The notes: generated from the letters alone by a model not told the origin. A DNA stretch of 64,000 nt from Heterohyrax brucei (GCA_028571685.1 CM053143.1:9787501-9851500); one strand, 5' to 3'. Shown: positions 43,655 to 55,006, counted from the first letter of the stretch. Made by a program: numbers and translations.

Positions 43655-43852
43655 TCCCACGGGAGGTGCAAACTGTTAAGCACCGGGCTATTAATCAAAA
43701 GCTTGGCTGTTCAAACCACCCAAGGGCTCCTCAGAAGAAAGGCTTGGCAATCTGCTTCTGAAAATTTGTGACCATAGAAATACCTTTGGAGAACTACCAC
43801 TCTGTATTTGTGGGTAACTGTGAGTTAGAACTGACTCAATGGCAACTGGAAA
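43655..43852 (+). mobile_element. AfroSINE-type SINE, long variant
   Basis: Head (gggaggtgcaaactgttaag), B-box region, long-variant insert (agaagaaaggcttggcaatc, then tctgcttctgaaaatttgtg) and tail (aactgtgagttagaactgac). Full length. Confidence 0.85.
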
Positions 43853-43855
43853 CAC

Positions 43856-44694
43856 ACATGTATGTAATTAATTCTCATTATCCATGTCATGTTCTCTAAA
43901 GTCATTTTGAACACTGAATTAGTGAAGACTGAACCAGCCTTGCTCTACCTCAGCTGGGAATCTGCATCTGACGACTCAAGGATTTCGCCACTCAGTGCAC
44001 ATGCATGTCCATAAGTGAACACAAAGGCCCAGTAGGTATTGATTTGTTAGTTACAAATTTTGGTGAATAGGTGAATTAGCAAAATTGAATACTCAAACAA
44101 TAAGGATCAATTACATATATATGAAATTCTGTGGGTAGGACATTTAAAGTATCTATCAGGTTTCACTTCAGGAAGGTAAAAAAATAAATTACAAAAATAT
44201 TTCTTACATAATGTGGGAAGTAAGTCTAAAAATATTGAGAATCATTACTGAAGGATCAATTCCTCTCAAATGAGAATATGCCTCCTTCTTTGTCTAAGGT
44301 ACATGGTCAGTGAGTTAGGTCCCTCTCATGAGCTTCAGTATACTTCATTTTACTCTAATTTTGAGTAGGTAAAGACAATTTTATACAAACTTCCAAATTC
44401 TTTACTGCATTCTGAAAACTAACTTGTTAAGATACCATTTACTATATGAGGAGTTACACTAGATAAAAAAATACATAATACTACATGTACTTTTACGTAA
44501 TTTATCATGAATTTTACTAAATAATACCTGAGTATTTCCAAAGAATTGTTTCCTATTTTCCAATTATATCACAACTTTATCAGTCTTTGTAAAACCACTG
44601 TCTTAAAAAGAACCCCATTCTAGATTTTGGTGCTGTATAAACAAATAAAAACATAAGGTTATTGCCTACAATAACCAATGCTTTTACCTTTGCG
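43856..44694. other. No recognised repeat; flank of an exon-like open frame
   Basis: I see no SINE or LINE match. A patch at 43868-43960 has the feel of an old repeat (ctcattatccatgtcatg) but I cannot place it. Confidence 0.4.
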
Positions 44695-44858
44695 TACAAC
44701 ACATTTCTACTCTTCTCCTGGTGAACTCCAATGTATTCTGTAGGAACAAACTCATATGTCACCTTTACTAAACCATCTTTTATACTCGGAGACATAGTTA
44801 CTCTCTGCCTAGGCTCATAATTATACTTAATTGCTTCTATTCTACAATTAGCATACAA
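44695..44858 (-). other. Exon-like open frame, unidentified
   Basis: The minus strand reads ANCRIEAIKYNYEPRQR, then TMSPSIKDGLVKVTYEFV and PTEYIGVHQEKSRNVLYAK, and is followed by AAG|GTAAAA at about 44693, an acceptable splice donor. The peptide has the balanced composition of a real protein, unlike most frames here, and I see no transposon match. Against it: the sequence upstream of a possible acceptor (ctaattgtag) is A-rich with no good pyrimidine tract, and I recognise no protein family. It may be an orphan or decayed exon, or chance. Confidence 0.25.
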
Positions 44859-44860
44859 TT

Positions 44861-45043
44861 CCTTTTTTTTTTTTCTTTATGCGCCTTTTTATTGAGAATA
44901 AAATAAAATTTCCCCACACTCCACAGGAAAGTCTAATAGTCTGTAGCCATTGTAACAAATTAATGCCAGACTTGGTTTTGAAACCCCTTTAACCAGTTAA
45001 TGATAATTCTATAGCCAAGGTGACAACAACTAGAACCAGCTTG
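44861..45043 (-). pseudogene. Possible 5'-truncated mRNA retrocopy (3' UTR)
   Basis: On the minus strand, ctcaataaaaaggcgcataaag is followed by a run of A (a T-run at 44863-44875 on the plus strand), so AATAAA lies about 15 bases before a poly(A) tail, as at a processed mRNA end. About 165 bp of non-coding sequence precedes it. I cannot name the source gene and do not see clear target duplications. Confidence 0.4.
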
Positions 45044-45698
45044 CCAATTAAAAAAAAAAAAAAAAACCTTTGGGGTACAGCAAATGGTCCCAACTCAGCA
45101 GGCATGGAAGATCACCAAGGTCCATAACAATACAGGGGAAAGAGAACCCAGAAGACAGAGAGACTCAAATGAGTGGGTGTCTACAACGACTTGTGACTGG
45201 AAAAACCAGATGGTGCCTGGCCACCACAAGTGATAGCTGTGATGGAGCTCATGAAGTTGAGTTTCACTGGCAACAGAAGAATAAATAGGGGTGCACCCTG
45301 AGATCTCCACTAAAAGACTACAACTGATGGTCCAGGGGCATCGGGGTTCCCCTGGGAGCATGGTCCCTGGCCCTGATGCTGTCCCTGTCCATGAATTATA
45401 ATGAAAGTCAACATTTTGTACAGCAATGGATTGGACTTGGTGATGCAGAGTGACCATATTTTGTGGGCACTTTATGGTTCTATGCATCTATAGGATGTCG
45501 TCCTGCTGACCTCATACTGGAGAAAGCGGAGTGGGTGGAGAGGAAGAGATAGGAGACTGTTGGGATTATAAGACAAGTATGGAGCAGAGAGGAAGAGTGT
45601 GCTGTCACTGGGCAGGGAGAGCATTGGAAGCTGCATATAGGTGAGTGTGCAAATTTATATGGGAATGTACATTTTCATTCAATCATAATTAAAAAAAA
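45044..45698 (+). mobile_element. L1 3' UTR, 5'-truncated
   Basis: It begins after an A-run (45049-45066) with ggggtacagcaaatggtccc and follows the 24.76-25.37 kb L1 3' UTR to ttcattcaatcataatt and a poly(A). Open frames on both strands here are shadows. Confidence 0.9.
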
Positions 45699-45862
45699 AA
45701 CACCCTTTGCCACTGAGTCAAATCTAAATCATAATGATGCTATAGGACATAGTACAACTTTCAAATAGAGTTTTCAAGGAGCAGCTGGTGGATTCAAACT
45801 GCCAGTCTTTAGTTGGCAGCCATATCTCACCATGGGTCTCCCCGACTGTACCACCAAGGACC
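45699..45862 (-). mobile_element. AfroSINE-type SINE
   Basis: Minus copy joined directly to the L1 poly(A): tail ccctttgccactgagtcaaa, B-box region near 45790, head with accaccaagg. The head contains a small insertion (tctccccgactg). Confidence 0.8.
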
Positions 45863-45980
45863 TAGAATGAGCTTTAGATCTGTTTTATTAGCCAATCTCA
45901 ACTCAGTGCAGTGAATTACATTTATGAAAGCCAACTAGTCAATTAGAATACCTACTTTTTAAAGACCCCTAGTGGACAAA

Positions 45981-46156
45981 TGGAAACCCTAGAGTGGCAT
46001 AGTTCTTAACAACTATGTCTGCTAACCAAAAGGTCGACAGTCTGAATCTATCAGGTGCTTCTTGTAAATGCTACGGAGTGGTTCTACAGTGTCCTATAGG
46101 GTTGATACAAGTTCAGAATTGATTCTATAGCAGTAGGTTTGGTTTGGTTTGGTTTA
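45981..46156 (+). mobile_element. AfroSINE-type SINE
   Basis: Head tggaaaccctagagtggc, B-box region ggtcgacagtctgaatctatc, tail gggttgatacaagttcagaa, ending in ggtttggtttggttt. Full length. Confidence 0.9.
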
Positions 46157-46319
46157 GCAGTTTAATGAACAAAAGCCTCACTCAAGTTGACACATTTCTG
46201 AAAGCCAGCCAATCAACAATGACGTCTTTCCTGAGTATACACATTTCTGAATCCCACTGCTAAAAGCCACTGATTCCTAATTTGCATGCTCTCTATTTCA
46301 GTTCTTGATTCCTGTATAA

Positions 46320-46845
46320 GCAATTACTCCAAATTAGAAACATAAAGTAACAAACATTTATCTCACACAGGCTTTGAGGTTCAGGAATCCTGAGTATTTC
46401 CCTGGTGGTTCTTTCTGTCTCGAGGTCTCTTATGAAACTACAGTCAAACTGCTGGTGGAGCTGCAGTTATCTGAAGGACTGAGTAGGGTTGGAGGCTCCC
46501 CTCCCAATGTGGATGTTCATATAGTTGTTAGCAGGAAACCCCAGTGCCTCACTGGCTCTAGCAGAAGTTCCTCATCACACAGATCTTTCAACAGAGCTTC
46601 CTAGGTATTCTCATATTATGCACACAAGCTTTCCTCAGAGTGACTTATCTAAGACAGCAAGGCAAAACCCACAATGCTTGCCATGACCTAGCCTCAGAGA
46701 TGACCTAAAAATTACTTCTGCTGTATTCTGTTGGTAACACAGACCAATTCTGATACAGTGTGAGAGAGAACTATGGAAAAGCTTGAATACCAGAGGATAT
46801 GGGTAATTGGGGCCATTTTGGACAGTGACCGTCACTGGTCCCCAA
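46320..46845. mobile_element. Ancient interspersed repeat, unassigned
   Basis: The sequence order (aacatttatctcacac, ggttctttctgtctcgaggtc, ctgcagttatctgaagg, catgacctagcctcag, ctattctgttggtaacacag-like, ggggccattttgga) follows a repeat seen widely in eutherian genomes, but I cannot assign the family from memory. Confidence 0.5.
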
Positions 46846-46884
46846 AACCCTATACAATAAAAATGTGGTTTGCTCAAACAACGG

Positions 46885-48720
46885 GCATCTATGGGAAGCC
46901 AACTGCTTATATTACATGAAATTCAGAGACACTGAAACAACTCGCCCTGAGAACGGTAACTAGATGCAGATGTCCACTCTCACTATGCTTATCAAACATT
47001 GTACTAGAGGTTCTAGCAAGGGAAATTGGACAAGACAAAGAAATAAAGGGCAACCGCATCAGCAAAGAAGTAGTAAAAAATCTCCCTTTCTTCAGATAGT
47101 GTGGTTGTACATGCAGAGAATCCTAAAGAATCCATAAGTAAACTAGTGGAACTAATAGAATATAATCTTATATTAGGATGTAAGTAGGAGTCCTTTATAC
47201 AAAGAAATCATCAAAGAATAAATCACCAAATCAATACCATTTACTAAAAGCCTCAAGAAGATGAAATATCTAGGAATAAATCTAACTAGAGAAATAAGAG
47301 ACCTATACAGGGAGAACTACAAGACTTTACTGCAAAAAAACAAAAGAGAGTTACATAAATGGAGAAAGCTATGCTGCTCATGGATAGGAAGACTTAACAC
47401 TGTGAAAATGTTTGTTTCACCCAAAGCGATCCACATATACAATACAATCCAAATCCAAATTCCAGTGTCATTTCATTTGGAAAGGGAAGAAATCCCTGAT
47501 AAGCAGAGCACTACTGAAGAACAACAGAGAAGGAGGCTCACACTACCCAATCTTAGAACCTATTATACTGTCACAGTAGTGAGAACAGCCTGGTAGTGGT
47601 ACCAAAAGAGATATATGGACCAGTGGAACTGAGTTAAGACCCCAGAGATGCCACCATCCTCTTATGAAAAGTTGATATTCGACAAAGGCCCAAAGATTGT
47701 AAACTGGAGTAAAAACAGTCTCTTCAACAAATTGTGTTGACAAAATCAGATAGGCATCTGCAAAAAATTGAAACAAGACCCATATCTCACACTTTATACA
47801 AAACTAACTCAAATTGGAACAAACAACTAAATATCAAATGTAAAACAATAAACAGTATGCAAGAAAAAACACGGTCAACAATGGAAGTTCCGATACACAG
47901 CTTAGACAGACTTCACAATCTGACAAAGCATGATCAACAGGAGAGAAAATATGTAAATGGGAACTACTAAGAATCCAACACTTCTGCTGATTCAAACACT
48001 TTATCAAAAGAGTTAAAAGACCACCTACAGAATGTGAAAAAATATTTGGCAACTGCATGTCAGACTAACGTCTGATCTCTGTAATCTACAAGGTACTGCA
48101 AAACATAACTCAATTAAGCAATGGGCAAAGGAGATGGACAGACACTTCACGAAAGAAGACATCCAGGCAGCCAAAAGACACATGAGGAAATGCTCATGAT
48201 CATTAGCTATTAGAGAAGTCCAAATCAAAACTACAATGAGATACCATCTCACCCCAACGAGGTTGGCCATGATCCAAAAAACACAAAGCAACAAATGCTG
48301 GAGAGGCTGTGGAGATATTCAAACTCTCCTACACTGCTGGTAGGATTGTGAAATGGTACAACCTCTTTGGAAAGCAATTTAGCACTTCTTAAAAAGCTGG
48401 AAATAGAGATTCCATTTGATCCAGTAATCCCACTGCTCAGAATATATCCTACAGAACCAAAGGCTGTCACACGAACAGATACATACATATGAATGTTTAT
48501 TGCAGCACAGTATACAATTGCAAAAAGATAGATTCAACCCAGATGCCCATCAACAGATGAATGGATAAACTACAGAACATATACTCCATGGAACATTAGG
48601 TAGTGATAAAGAACAATGATGATTTTAGGAAGCATCTTATAACGTGGTTTCAACTGGAAGACATTATGATGAGTGAAATCAGTCAGCAGCAAAAGGAGAC
48701 CCCTACTATATGGACTTAAA
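46885..48720 (+). pseudogene. L1 ORF2 C-terminal pseudogene
   Basis: Recognisable pieces in order: [12 protein letters not shown], the degraded catalytic box (SSDSVVV in place of FADDMIV) near 47090, [19 protein letters not shown] at 47261, KCKTI and STMEVPIHSLDRLHNL at 47870, and the Cys-rich motif [15 protein letters not shown] near 48296, which keeps its two cysteines and the His-Cys pair. Frameshifts are frequent. Confidence 0.85.
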
Positions 48721-49665
48721 AAAGACTTATGTACAGAAGAAAAGACTCTTTGATGGCTGCAAGGATGGGGAGGGAGATAGAGTGGTTATAGATCTGAGAG
48801 CTGTTAGAGATTTGGTTGGGTGAAAGCAGTGACAGCACACACTAGAAAGTAGATCAACCTAACCAGACTTCAATGTAAACTGAAAACTCTTCTAACCTTA
48901 ACCCAATATTGCAAGGATAGAGTAGCAGGGGTGGGGGTCTAGGGACCATGCTCTCAGAAGACATCAAAGTCAATTGGCATAACTGCCTATTGCTACGAGA
49001 GTCTTCTGCACCTTAAGGTCTTAAAAGCTAGCAAGCTGCCTTCTGAGGTACATCAGATAGTCCCAACTCATCTGAAACAGATGATCACCAAGAACAACAA
49101 AGACACGAGGAAAAAAGAGCCCAGGAGACAGAAGGACCCCTGTGAACCGGTGGCTGTATCACACATGACCAACAGAACCAGATGGCCCTTGGCCACCACC
49201 AAAGACAGCCATGATGGGACACAGAATGTTGAGTCCCTGTGGCAACAAGAGAAAAAGAGAGGTGCAGCTCAAGAACTCTATTAAAAGGCCACAATAGACA
49301 GTCTGACAATCTCAGGGTTCCCCTGGAAACATGGCCCCTAGATCTGCTGCTACCCTTGACCGGAAAACAGTACTGAGGTGAACTCTTTGGACAAAAATGG
49401 AGTGGACTCAGGGACACAATGTGGCCATGCGGTGTGTGTACTTTATGCCTCTATGCATTCATAGGATCCTGTCCTACTGGTCTCTTTCTAGACGGTACAG
49501 GAGAGGGTGAATAGGATGGCAAAAGAGTTGTTAAGAGGATACAACATATATAGAACAAAAAGGAGGAGTGTGCTGTCACTGGGTAAAGACAGCAGAGAAG
49601 CTGCAAATAGGCAGGCATGCAAATTTAATTTGGATTGTATGTTTTCTCTTAATCACAATAAAAAC
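48721..49665 (+). mobile_element. L1 3' UTR
   Basis: Includes ggatggggagggagatag (weaker G-rich tract than other copies), ctcagaagacatcaaagtc, aagctagcaagctgcc, cagatggcccttggccacc and the terminal gtgctgtcactgggtaaag. Confidence 0.85.
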
Positions 49666-49916
49666 AAATATAGTTTGCTCAGACAGACTGCCAGCATATA
49701 ACCCTTTTTTAAGTGGACAATGAAGTCAGGCTTGTGTTTTTATTTCAGATACTGAATGTTGTCTCATTCTTTGTCATTTCTGAGCCAACAGGAGTGTTTA
49801 CTGGCACAGCTCAGCCCAAACTCTATGAAAGCTTTGGAACTTCTGGAACATGATCCTTTCTAGGGAGGAAATTCAGTCTTTTATTTGTCAGCCCTTAATG
49901 ACAAGCATACCATTAA

Positions 49917-50083
49917 AACCAATAATCCAATCGCACTGCCATCAAATTAATTCCAACTCATAGTAACATGATAGGACAGAGTAGAACTGCTACATAGAGT
50001 TCCCAAGGAGTGTCTGGTGGATTCGAACTGTCAGCCTTTTGGTTAGTAGCCACAGCACTTAACCACTACACCACCAGAGTTTT
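49917..50083 (-). mobile_element. AfroSINE-type SINE
   Basis: Minus copy from aatccaatcgcactgccatc to the head caccaccagagttt. The B-box region gattcgaactgtcagcc is nearly intact. Confidence 0.9.
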
Positions 50084-50207
50084 GAAGAATATCATACGCA
50101 TTCATTTAATACTTGTTAAATAAATATCTCTAGAAGTCAAATAATAAAATATTAATGTCCCCTCCAATTTTCACTTACAAAACTAAGTAGTAAAACATTA
50201 AATGGAT

Positions 50208-50406
50208 ATTGCTGTGTGCCATTAAGTCAATTTTGATTCACAGAACCCTTATATGACAAAGGAGAACTGCTCCATAGTGTTTTCTAGGCTGTCACCATTA
50301 CAGAAAGAGATCATCAGATTGTTTTATCCCTTAGAGTTGCTGCTGGGTTAGAATTGCCCACCTTTCGGTTAGTAGAGCTGAGTAGATAACCACTGGACCA
50401 TCCCAG
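50208..50406 (-). mobile_element. AfroSINE-type SINE, long variant 2
   Basis: The tail (tgtgccattaagtcaatttt) and head (accactggaccatccc) enclose an extra block (ctgtcaccattacagaaagag). It is not the same insert as in the other long variant. Confidence 0.75.
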
Positions 50407-50619
50407 CAGTCAGCACTGAGTGGTAGACTGTTGTAAATGTGAAACTTATATTTCTTTTATATTATAAACCTGATGCCATCTTAGTCTCTTTTGCCTCATC
50501 AGTTTCCAATGTACTTGGCTAAAATTGGGTTTGATGGATAGGTGACATTTCTCTCTTTTTTTCATTGAAGTCTAGGGAAAAAGAGAATTCACATACAACA
50601 CACTCATTCCATTAAATAA

Positions 50620-50812
50620 TGCACTGCCATTGAGTCAGTTCTGACTCATGATGACAGAGAGTAGAACTGTGCTCCACAGGGGCTTCAGTGGCTGAGGTTT
50701 TAGAAGCAGATTGCCAGGCCTTTCATCAGAGCTCTCTCTGGGTAGACTTGAACCTCCAAAGTTACCATTAGCAGTGGAGTACATTAACCATTTGAACCAC
50801 AAAGTGACTCCT
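50620..50812 (-). mobile_element. AfroSINE-type SINE, long variant
   Basis: Reverse of the 33.4 and 43.7 kb type: ctgactcatgatgacag, then the insert (agcagattgccaggcctttc), then the head gaaccacaaagtgactcct. Confidence 0.8.
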
Positions 50813-51138
50813 CTATCAAATAAGGAAGACCTAATTCATTACCCTGAAGAAGTTTTACAAACCTGGGAATAGTTGAAAAGCATTCATTAGATAGCATTCA
50901 TTTTTATCTTTCTGTTGGACAATTCTTGGCAGTATAGAGAGTGTTGAGAGTTTCAACAAACATAAATGTATAAAAAAAAAACAAAACATGGTTTTGCCAC
51001 CATCCAATATACTTGACATGAAATTAAATTTACACCATTTTGCCATTAACAAAGACTGTCAAGGGAATTTAGGGAAAATTAAAGTGGGAGACTTTAGCAG
51101 TATATGTGGAGTAAAAAGTGAGAAGACCAGGTACATAT
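50813..51138. other. No recognised gene or repeat
   Basis: Short unique-looking stretch between a SINE and an LTR. Confidence 0.4.
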
Positions 51139-51560
51139 CCTACGATGGTTAAGTTTATGTGTCAGCTTGGCAGTTATATAATGATGCAGTTTGCCAGTTA
51201 CATGAAGACGTAGTTATCTTCCATTTTGTGATATAATCACCTCCATGATGCGATCTGTTATGACTGGTCAATATGTGGTAAGGAAAGTTTCCTTGGGAGT
51301 GTGTCTTGCATCCAGTACGTATGGATGTCCTGGCAGGCTCACTTGCTTTTGCTCACTCTGGATCCTTGGGACTTGAGCCAGCTGTCTGCCATGCTGTCTG
51401 CTGATCTTGGGTCCATCAATCCCTGCAGCTGTGTTAGTCAAGAGAAGCCTCCAGCCTGACGTCCGACCCACGGACTTGGGTCTTCTTAACCTCTACTACT
51501 GCATGATCCACTTTCTTGAGCTAAATCTTTCTTCTCTCTCTCTCTGAGTATATATACATA
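51139..51560 (+). mobile_element. ERVL-type (MLT2-like) LTR remnant
   Basis: It starts ctacgatggttaagtttatgtgtcagc, has gttatcttccattttgtgat, and ends with ctttcttgagctaaatctttc and a TATA-rich run, in the layout of an ERVL LTR. The 3' tip is lost in the following simple repeat. No viral gene is attached. Confidence 0.5.
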
Positions 51561-51630
51561 CATATATCCATATGTATATATATGCAGGTACATGTGTATG
51601 TATATATACATGTATGTACCCAGACACACA
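51546..51630. repeat. (TA)n/(CA)n simple repeat
   Basis: About 80 bp of TATACA, TATG and CACA units between the LTR and fold-back element D. Confidence 0.85.
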
Positions 51631-51631
51631 A

Positions 51632-52090
51632 TGTCCAGTAATTAAGTCCACGACCTTAATTGTTATAAGTGCTATATACCTCATTGCTGAATATCACTAA
51701 CCATCACCTTCAAACTACTCCCCTTGGGAAGCTATGTACTAATGTTATCACCTAGTTCATCCCTCAGAGCAATTTTGGAACTCTTTCTGGAATGGCCATT
51801 GAGCATGGTGGCACAGTGGTAGTTTGCAAACATCATTTCTCAGTTGTCTGTTAAGGAGTTTTTAGCCAGTAAACAAATGACTGTATTAGAAAACCCTCTC
51901 CACTCACCTGATCTGGCCCCAAATTACTGTTTTTCTTCACAAGAAGATAAAGGAAATAGTGAAAGAAACGTATGTTGATGACATTCAGGAAGGGGAGCAC
52001 TTCAAAGGTGACTGAAGTGATATTCAGCAATGAAGTCTGTAGCACTTTTTCTAGGATGAATTCAATGACTGAACTAGCAGTCCTTGTACA
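51632..52090 (+). mobile_element. Fold-back mariner derivative D
   Basis: Same plan as B and C, with an internal loss of about 90 bp in the right arm (the ggccattctagaaag to gcttcc part is missing). Left arm from agtaattaagtccacgacc to tggaatggccatt; inner 5' terminal repeat at 51811-51820 (gcacagtggt); forward transposase part beginning gttaaggagtttttagccag; right 3' end near 52085. Confidence 0.85.
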
Positions 52091-54803
52091 TACACACACA
52101 CTACACTTGTTTTTTTTTTCTTTTAGAGAATACAGTAGCCTAAGATATAACCAAACAACTTTTCAAGTCCTATGGATACAAATATAGTTTTCAGAAATCG
52201 CATTAGTCTTCTCTGCAAGCAGACACTCTATAGGTCAAACACAGTGTTGAACCACCTATAATACGTTTAAATACATCCTAAATATAACAGATCATTTCTT
52301 ATGCTTGAGCAGATTTATATATATATATATATATATACAATTATAGCATTCCTTTCAAATCCTGATTTGTTTTTCATTTCACTGTTATGAACCCTACTGA
52401 ACACCTCAAAGAACGTGTTCAAAACTCATCTTAGTTCTGACAAAGATGATATCTACATTCTAACTAAGTAGAGGACAATCAGGACAATCAGGGTAGCAAA
52501 TTTAAGTTGGCAAAATAAATTACAGAAGTATCAGATAGTTACATGAAAATGAGGCCCACAAAAGGGATAAAACTTGTGAGTGGAAATCCAAGCAAATGCC
52601 TGGCTGCATATAAAAAAGCCTGAAATACAGTGAGAAAAATACAATCAGAACATGCAATAACTAATATTATATTTACAACAAATCAGACACTAGATCATCA
52701 TGTCTTATTCTAAGTCATGATTTAAAAAAACTGAGAAAATTTGGAAACCATTTAGAGAAAAATACCTAAAGACGTAAAAGATCAGAAGGTCCACAAGGAA
52801 TATTATTTTTAATGGCCTATTCTAGAAAAGAGAGAGTCTTAATAATCTGTGTATGGCGTTTATTTTGCAGATAGTAAAAAAGTCACAGCTGCAATAAAAG
52901 CATGTAAGAAAGCAAAGTTTAATGTTTCAAGATAGAAGATTCTGAGAGTGAAGATCATCAAAAGTCAGACTTGACTGTCAAGGACAATCATGTAATTGCC
53001 AGTGTCTTTAAAGACAGGATAGATTCTCATTTGGCTAATGTAAGTCAGCTCCTGCCTAAAGGCAGAATCATAAACTGAATGACACCAAAAGGTACTTTGT
53101 ACTTTTATGAGTAACAAAACAGTGATTAGGCCAGGGAATCCAGCCCAAGTATTAATTACACAACTTAAATAACCGTATGTTATAAGAGTAAGAAAAATTT
53201 ATTATATGAAGGGCTAGAAATGATACACGAAAAAAGAGGTAGTACAACTAGAGGTCTTTGCTCCTTACTCAGGCCTTTATCTAATTAGAAACCTTACATT
53301 AATACAATAATATAGTTTCAGTTAAGAATGGACCATTGGTTTGCAAAAGTAATTTAATCATTCATTTGTATTCCCTAAATGATTTTCCTTGAGAGATAAT
53401 GACTAACCTACACATACCTTCTAGCTAGCTCCATTAGAATTGCAAGTGTTTTAGGATAAAGATGCTGTTTGACATAATCTACAGCCTCCAGGTTGAAAAC
53501 TAACCAAGGTCACAAAAGTTTAATGAAGGAGAGGAACCAGTTCAGAGTTTGACAGGCTGGTAGGTCAGAGGAGCAGCAAGACCCACAGCTCAGAACAAGA
53601 CTAGAGAAGATATGTTAATAGATTGGCCTTCCAAAATAGCCTTTCTAAAAATAAGCTTAACAAGACATATGTGCCTGAAAAAAAGAAATGTAAAGACTTT
53701 TTTTTTTTTTACTTTGTTGACAGTCAAGGACTATAAAATTATGATTCGGAATACATGATACATTTTAAGCAATTTGAAATTATAACTTACCCAGAATATC
53801 AGTTACAGTCAAACCACTGTGTTAGAATTACAGGATATAAAATATGCTGGATATTTTTAAAGCATGTGTGGTCCTCATACTAGATAATTTGTTAGGAACC
53901 CATGTCATTTTTTTTGCAGCATCTGTAACTCTGTTAACTAATCCTCAGTTCTGATGGTATGAAGGATGATAGGAATTTACAAAGGGAAATCAGTAAGTAG
54001 GAGTGCTCATTCTAGAAGGAGTACTGTTCTACGTATTAATGCTGGAATACATAATAAATGCTCAGAGCTATCTTCCCTAAATTGTTTATAGTTGAGGAGT
54101 TACCGAGTTTTAGAAAACACTTCCGTAACAGACTAACCTTTTTCAAGGCAAATCTCTAAATTTCTTGTCAATCAATTTAATAATAAGTGTAATTCAAAAA
54201 GATACAAAGCCCTGGCAGCTTACCCAAATAAAAAGGAAAAATATTAACACATAGGCTTGGAAGACCGAGTTTTAGAACTTACAGCATAATGGCACTTGGG
54301 TATTTTCTTTATTGAAAATATGAAACAAATGTTCACAGTTTCTAAACAACTAACACAAATCTTCAAAATGATATGTGTCACACTCTGGTAATTTTCAACT
54401 GGAAAATCACAAAAAGAAAACAAATAGCACTTAGGGTCTTAAGTAATTTTTATAGAATGGGCCTGAACTTAAAGATACTGCTTTTTAAAATTTTCTTTCA
54501 CCTTCTTTGATTCTTCTTCTTCCTGTAGACTACCATAGAACTGGGTATTTAAATACACCTTTAAATGCACTAGTTTAATGCTCAGGAAGCCTGTATTGGT
54601 TTTGTATATGCTGTATGCAAGTTCTAAAATGCTTGTTTTAAAGCTTAGACATAAATCATCTGTCAAAAATATTACCAAAATGTAAGTTCATTATCTTGAT
54701 CCTTTAGTATTTACTACCCTTTCCACTTTCTTTTTTATAAATAACAAACTATAAACTGCATTTGTTTAAATTATATCATTTTGTTTCTTGACATATACAT
54801 ATT
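52091..54803. other. 2.7 kb with no recognised repeat
   Basis: The longest stretch here without a repeat I can name. It holds a (TA)n run at 52317-52337 and a T-run near 53699-53710. I see no convincing open frame. Such a stretch would be the first place to look for conserved non-coding sequence. Confidence 0.45.
52317..52337. repeat. (TA)n tract
   Basis: About ten TA dinucleotides. Confidence 0.9.
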
Positions 54804-54942
54804 CATAATGATTAAGAATTTGCCTGCTATCCAAAAGGTCAACAGTTTGAACTCAACAGCAACTATTTAGAAACCCTGTGATGCAGTTCTACTCTGTCTT
54901 TTAGGGCTGCTATGAGTCTGAACTGACTTAATGGCAACAGGA
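54804..54942 (+). mobile_element. AfroSINE-type SINE
   Basis: The head is degraded (cataatgattaagaatttgc), followed by B-box region ggtcaacagtttgaactcaac, body and tail ctatgagtctgaactgactt. Confidence 0.85.
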
Positions 54943-55006
54943 TTTTTTTATATACAGTCATGAAATCATCATTACACTCAAGATAATAAACACTTTTATT
55001 ACCTGA

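Larger units (their letters stand above)
46885..49665 (+). mobile_element. L1 LINE, ORF2 3' half and 3' UTR
   Basis: It starts within the reverse transcriptase (ttcagagacactgaaacaac) and runs through the whole ORF2 C-terminal part into a 3' UTR ending near 49660 (gcatgcaaatttaatttgg, then a caataaaaac tail). It is 5'-truncated by about 4 kb. The 3' UTR differs in parts from the one at 24.4 kb and is closer to that at 17 kb. Confidence 0.9.

Noticed and set aside
45095-45487. 130-codon minus-strand frame
   Set aside because: It is antisense to the L1 3' UTR. Similar frames appear opposite the other copies of the same UTR.
49720-49910. Possible exon after a tttttatttcag acceptor-like motif
   Set aside because: The acceptor-like motif is followed by stops in short order and there is no donor or recognisable peptide. 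It looks like chance in unique sequence.
2341-52090. CRISPR array or prokaryotic system, suggested by repeated short motifs
   Set aside because: Repeats are dispersed transposons in both orientations with no regular spacers. The SINE, LINE and LTR content shows mammalian nuclear DNA.
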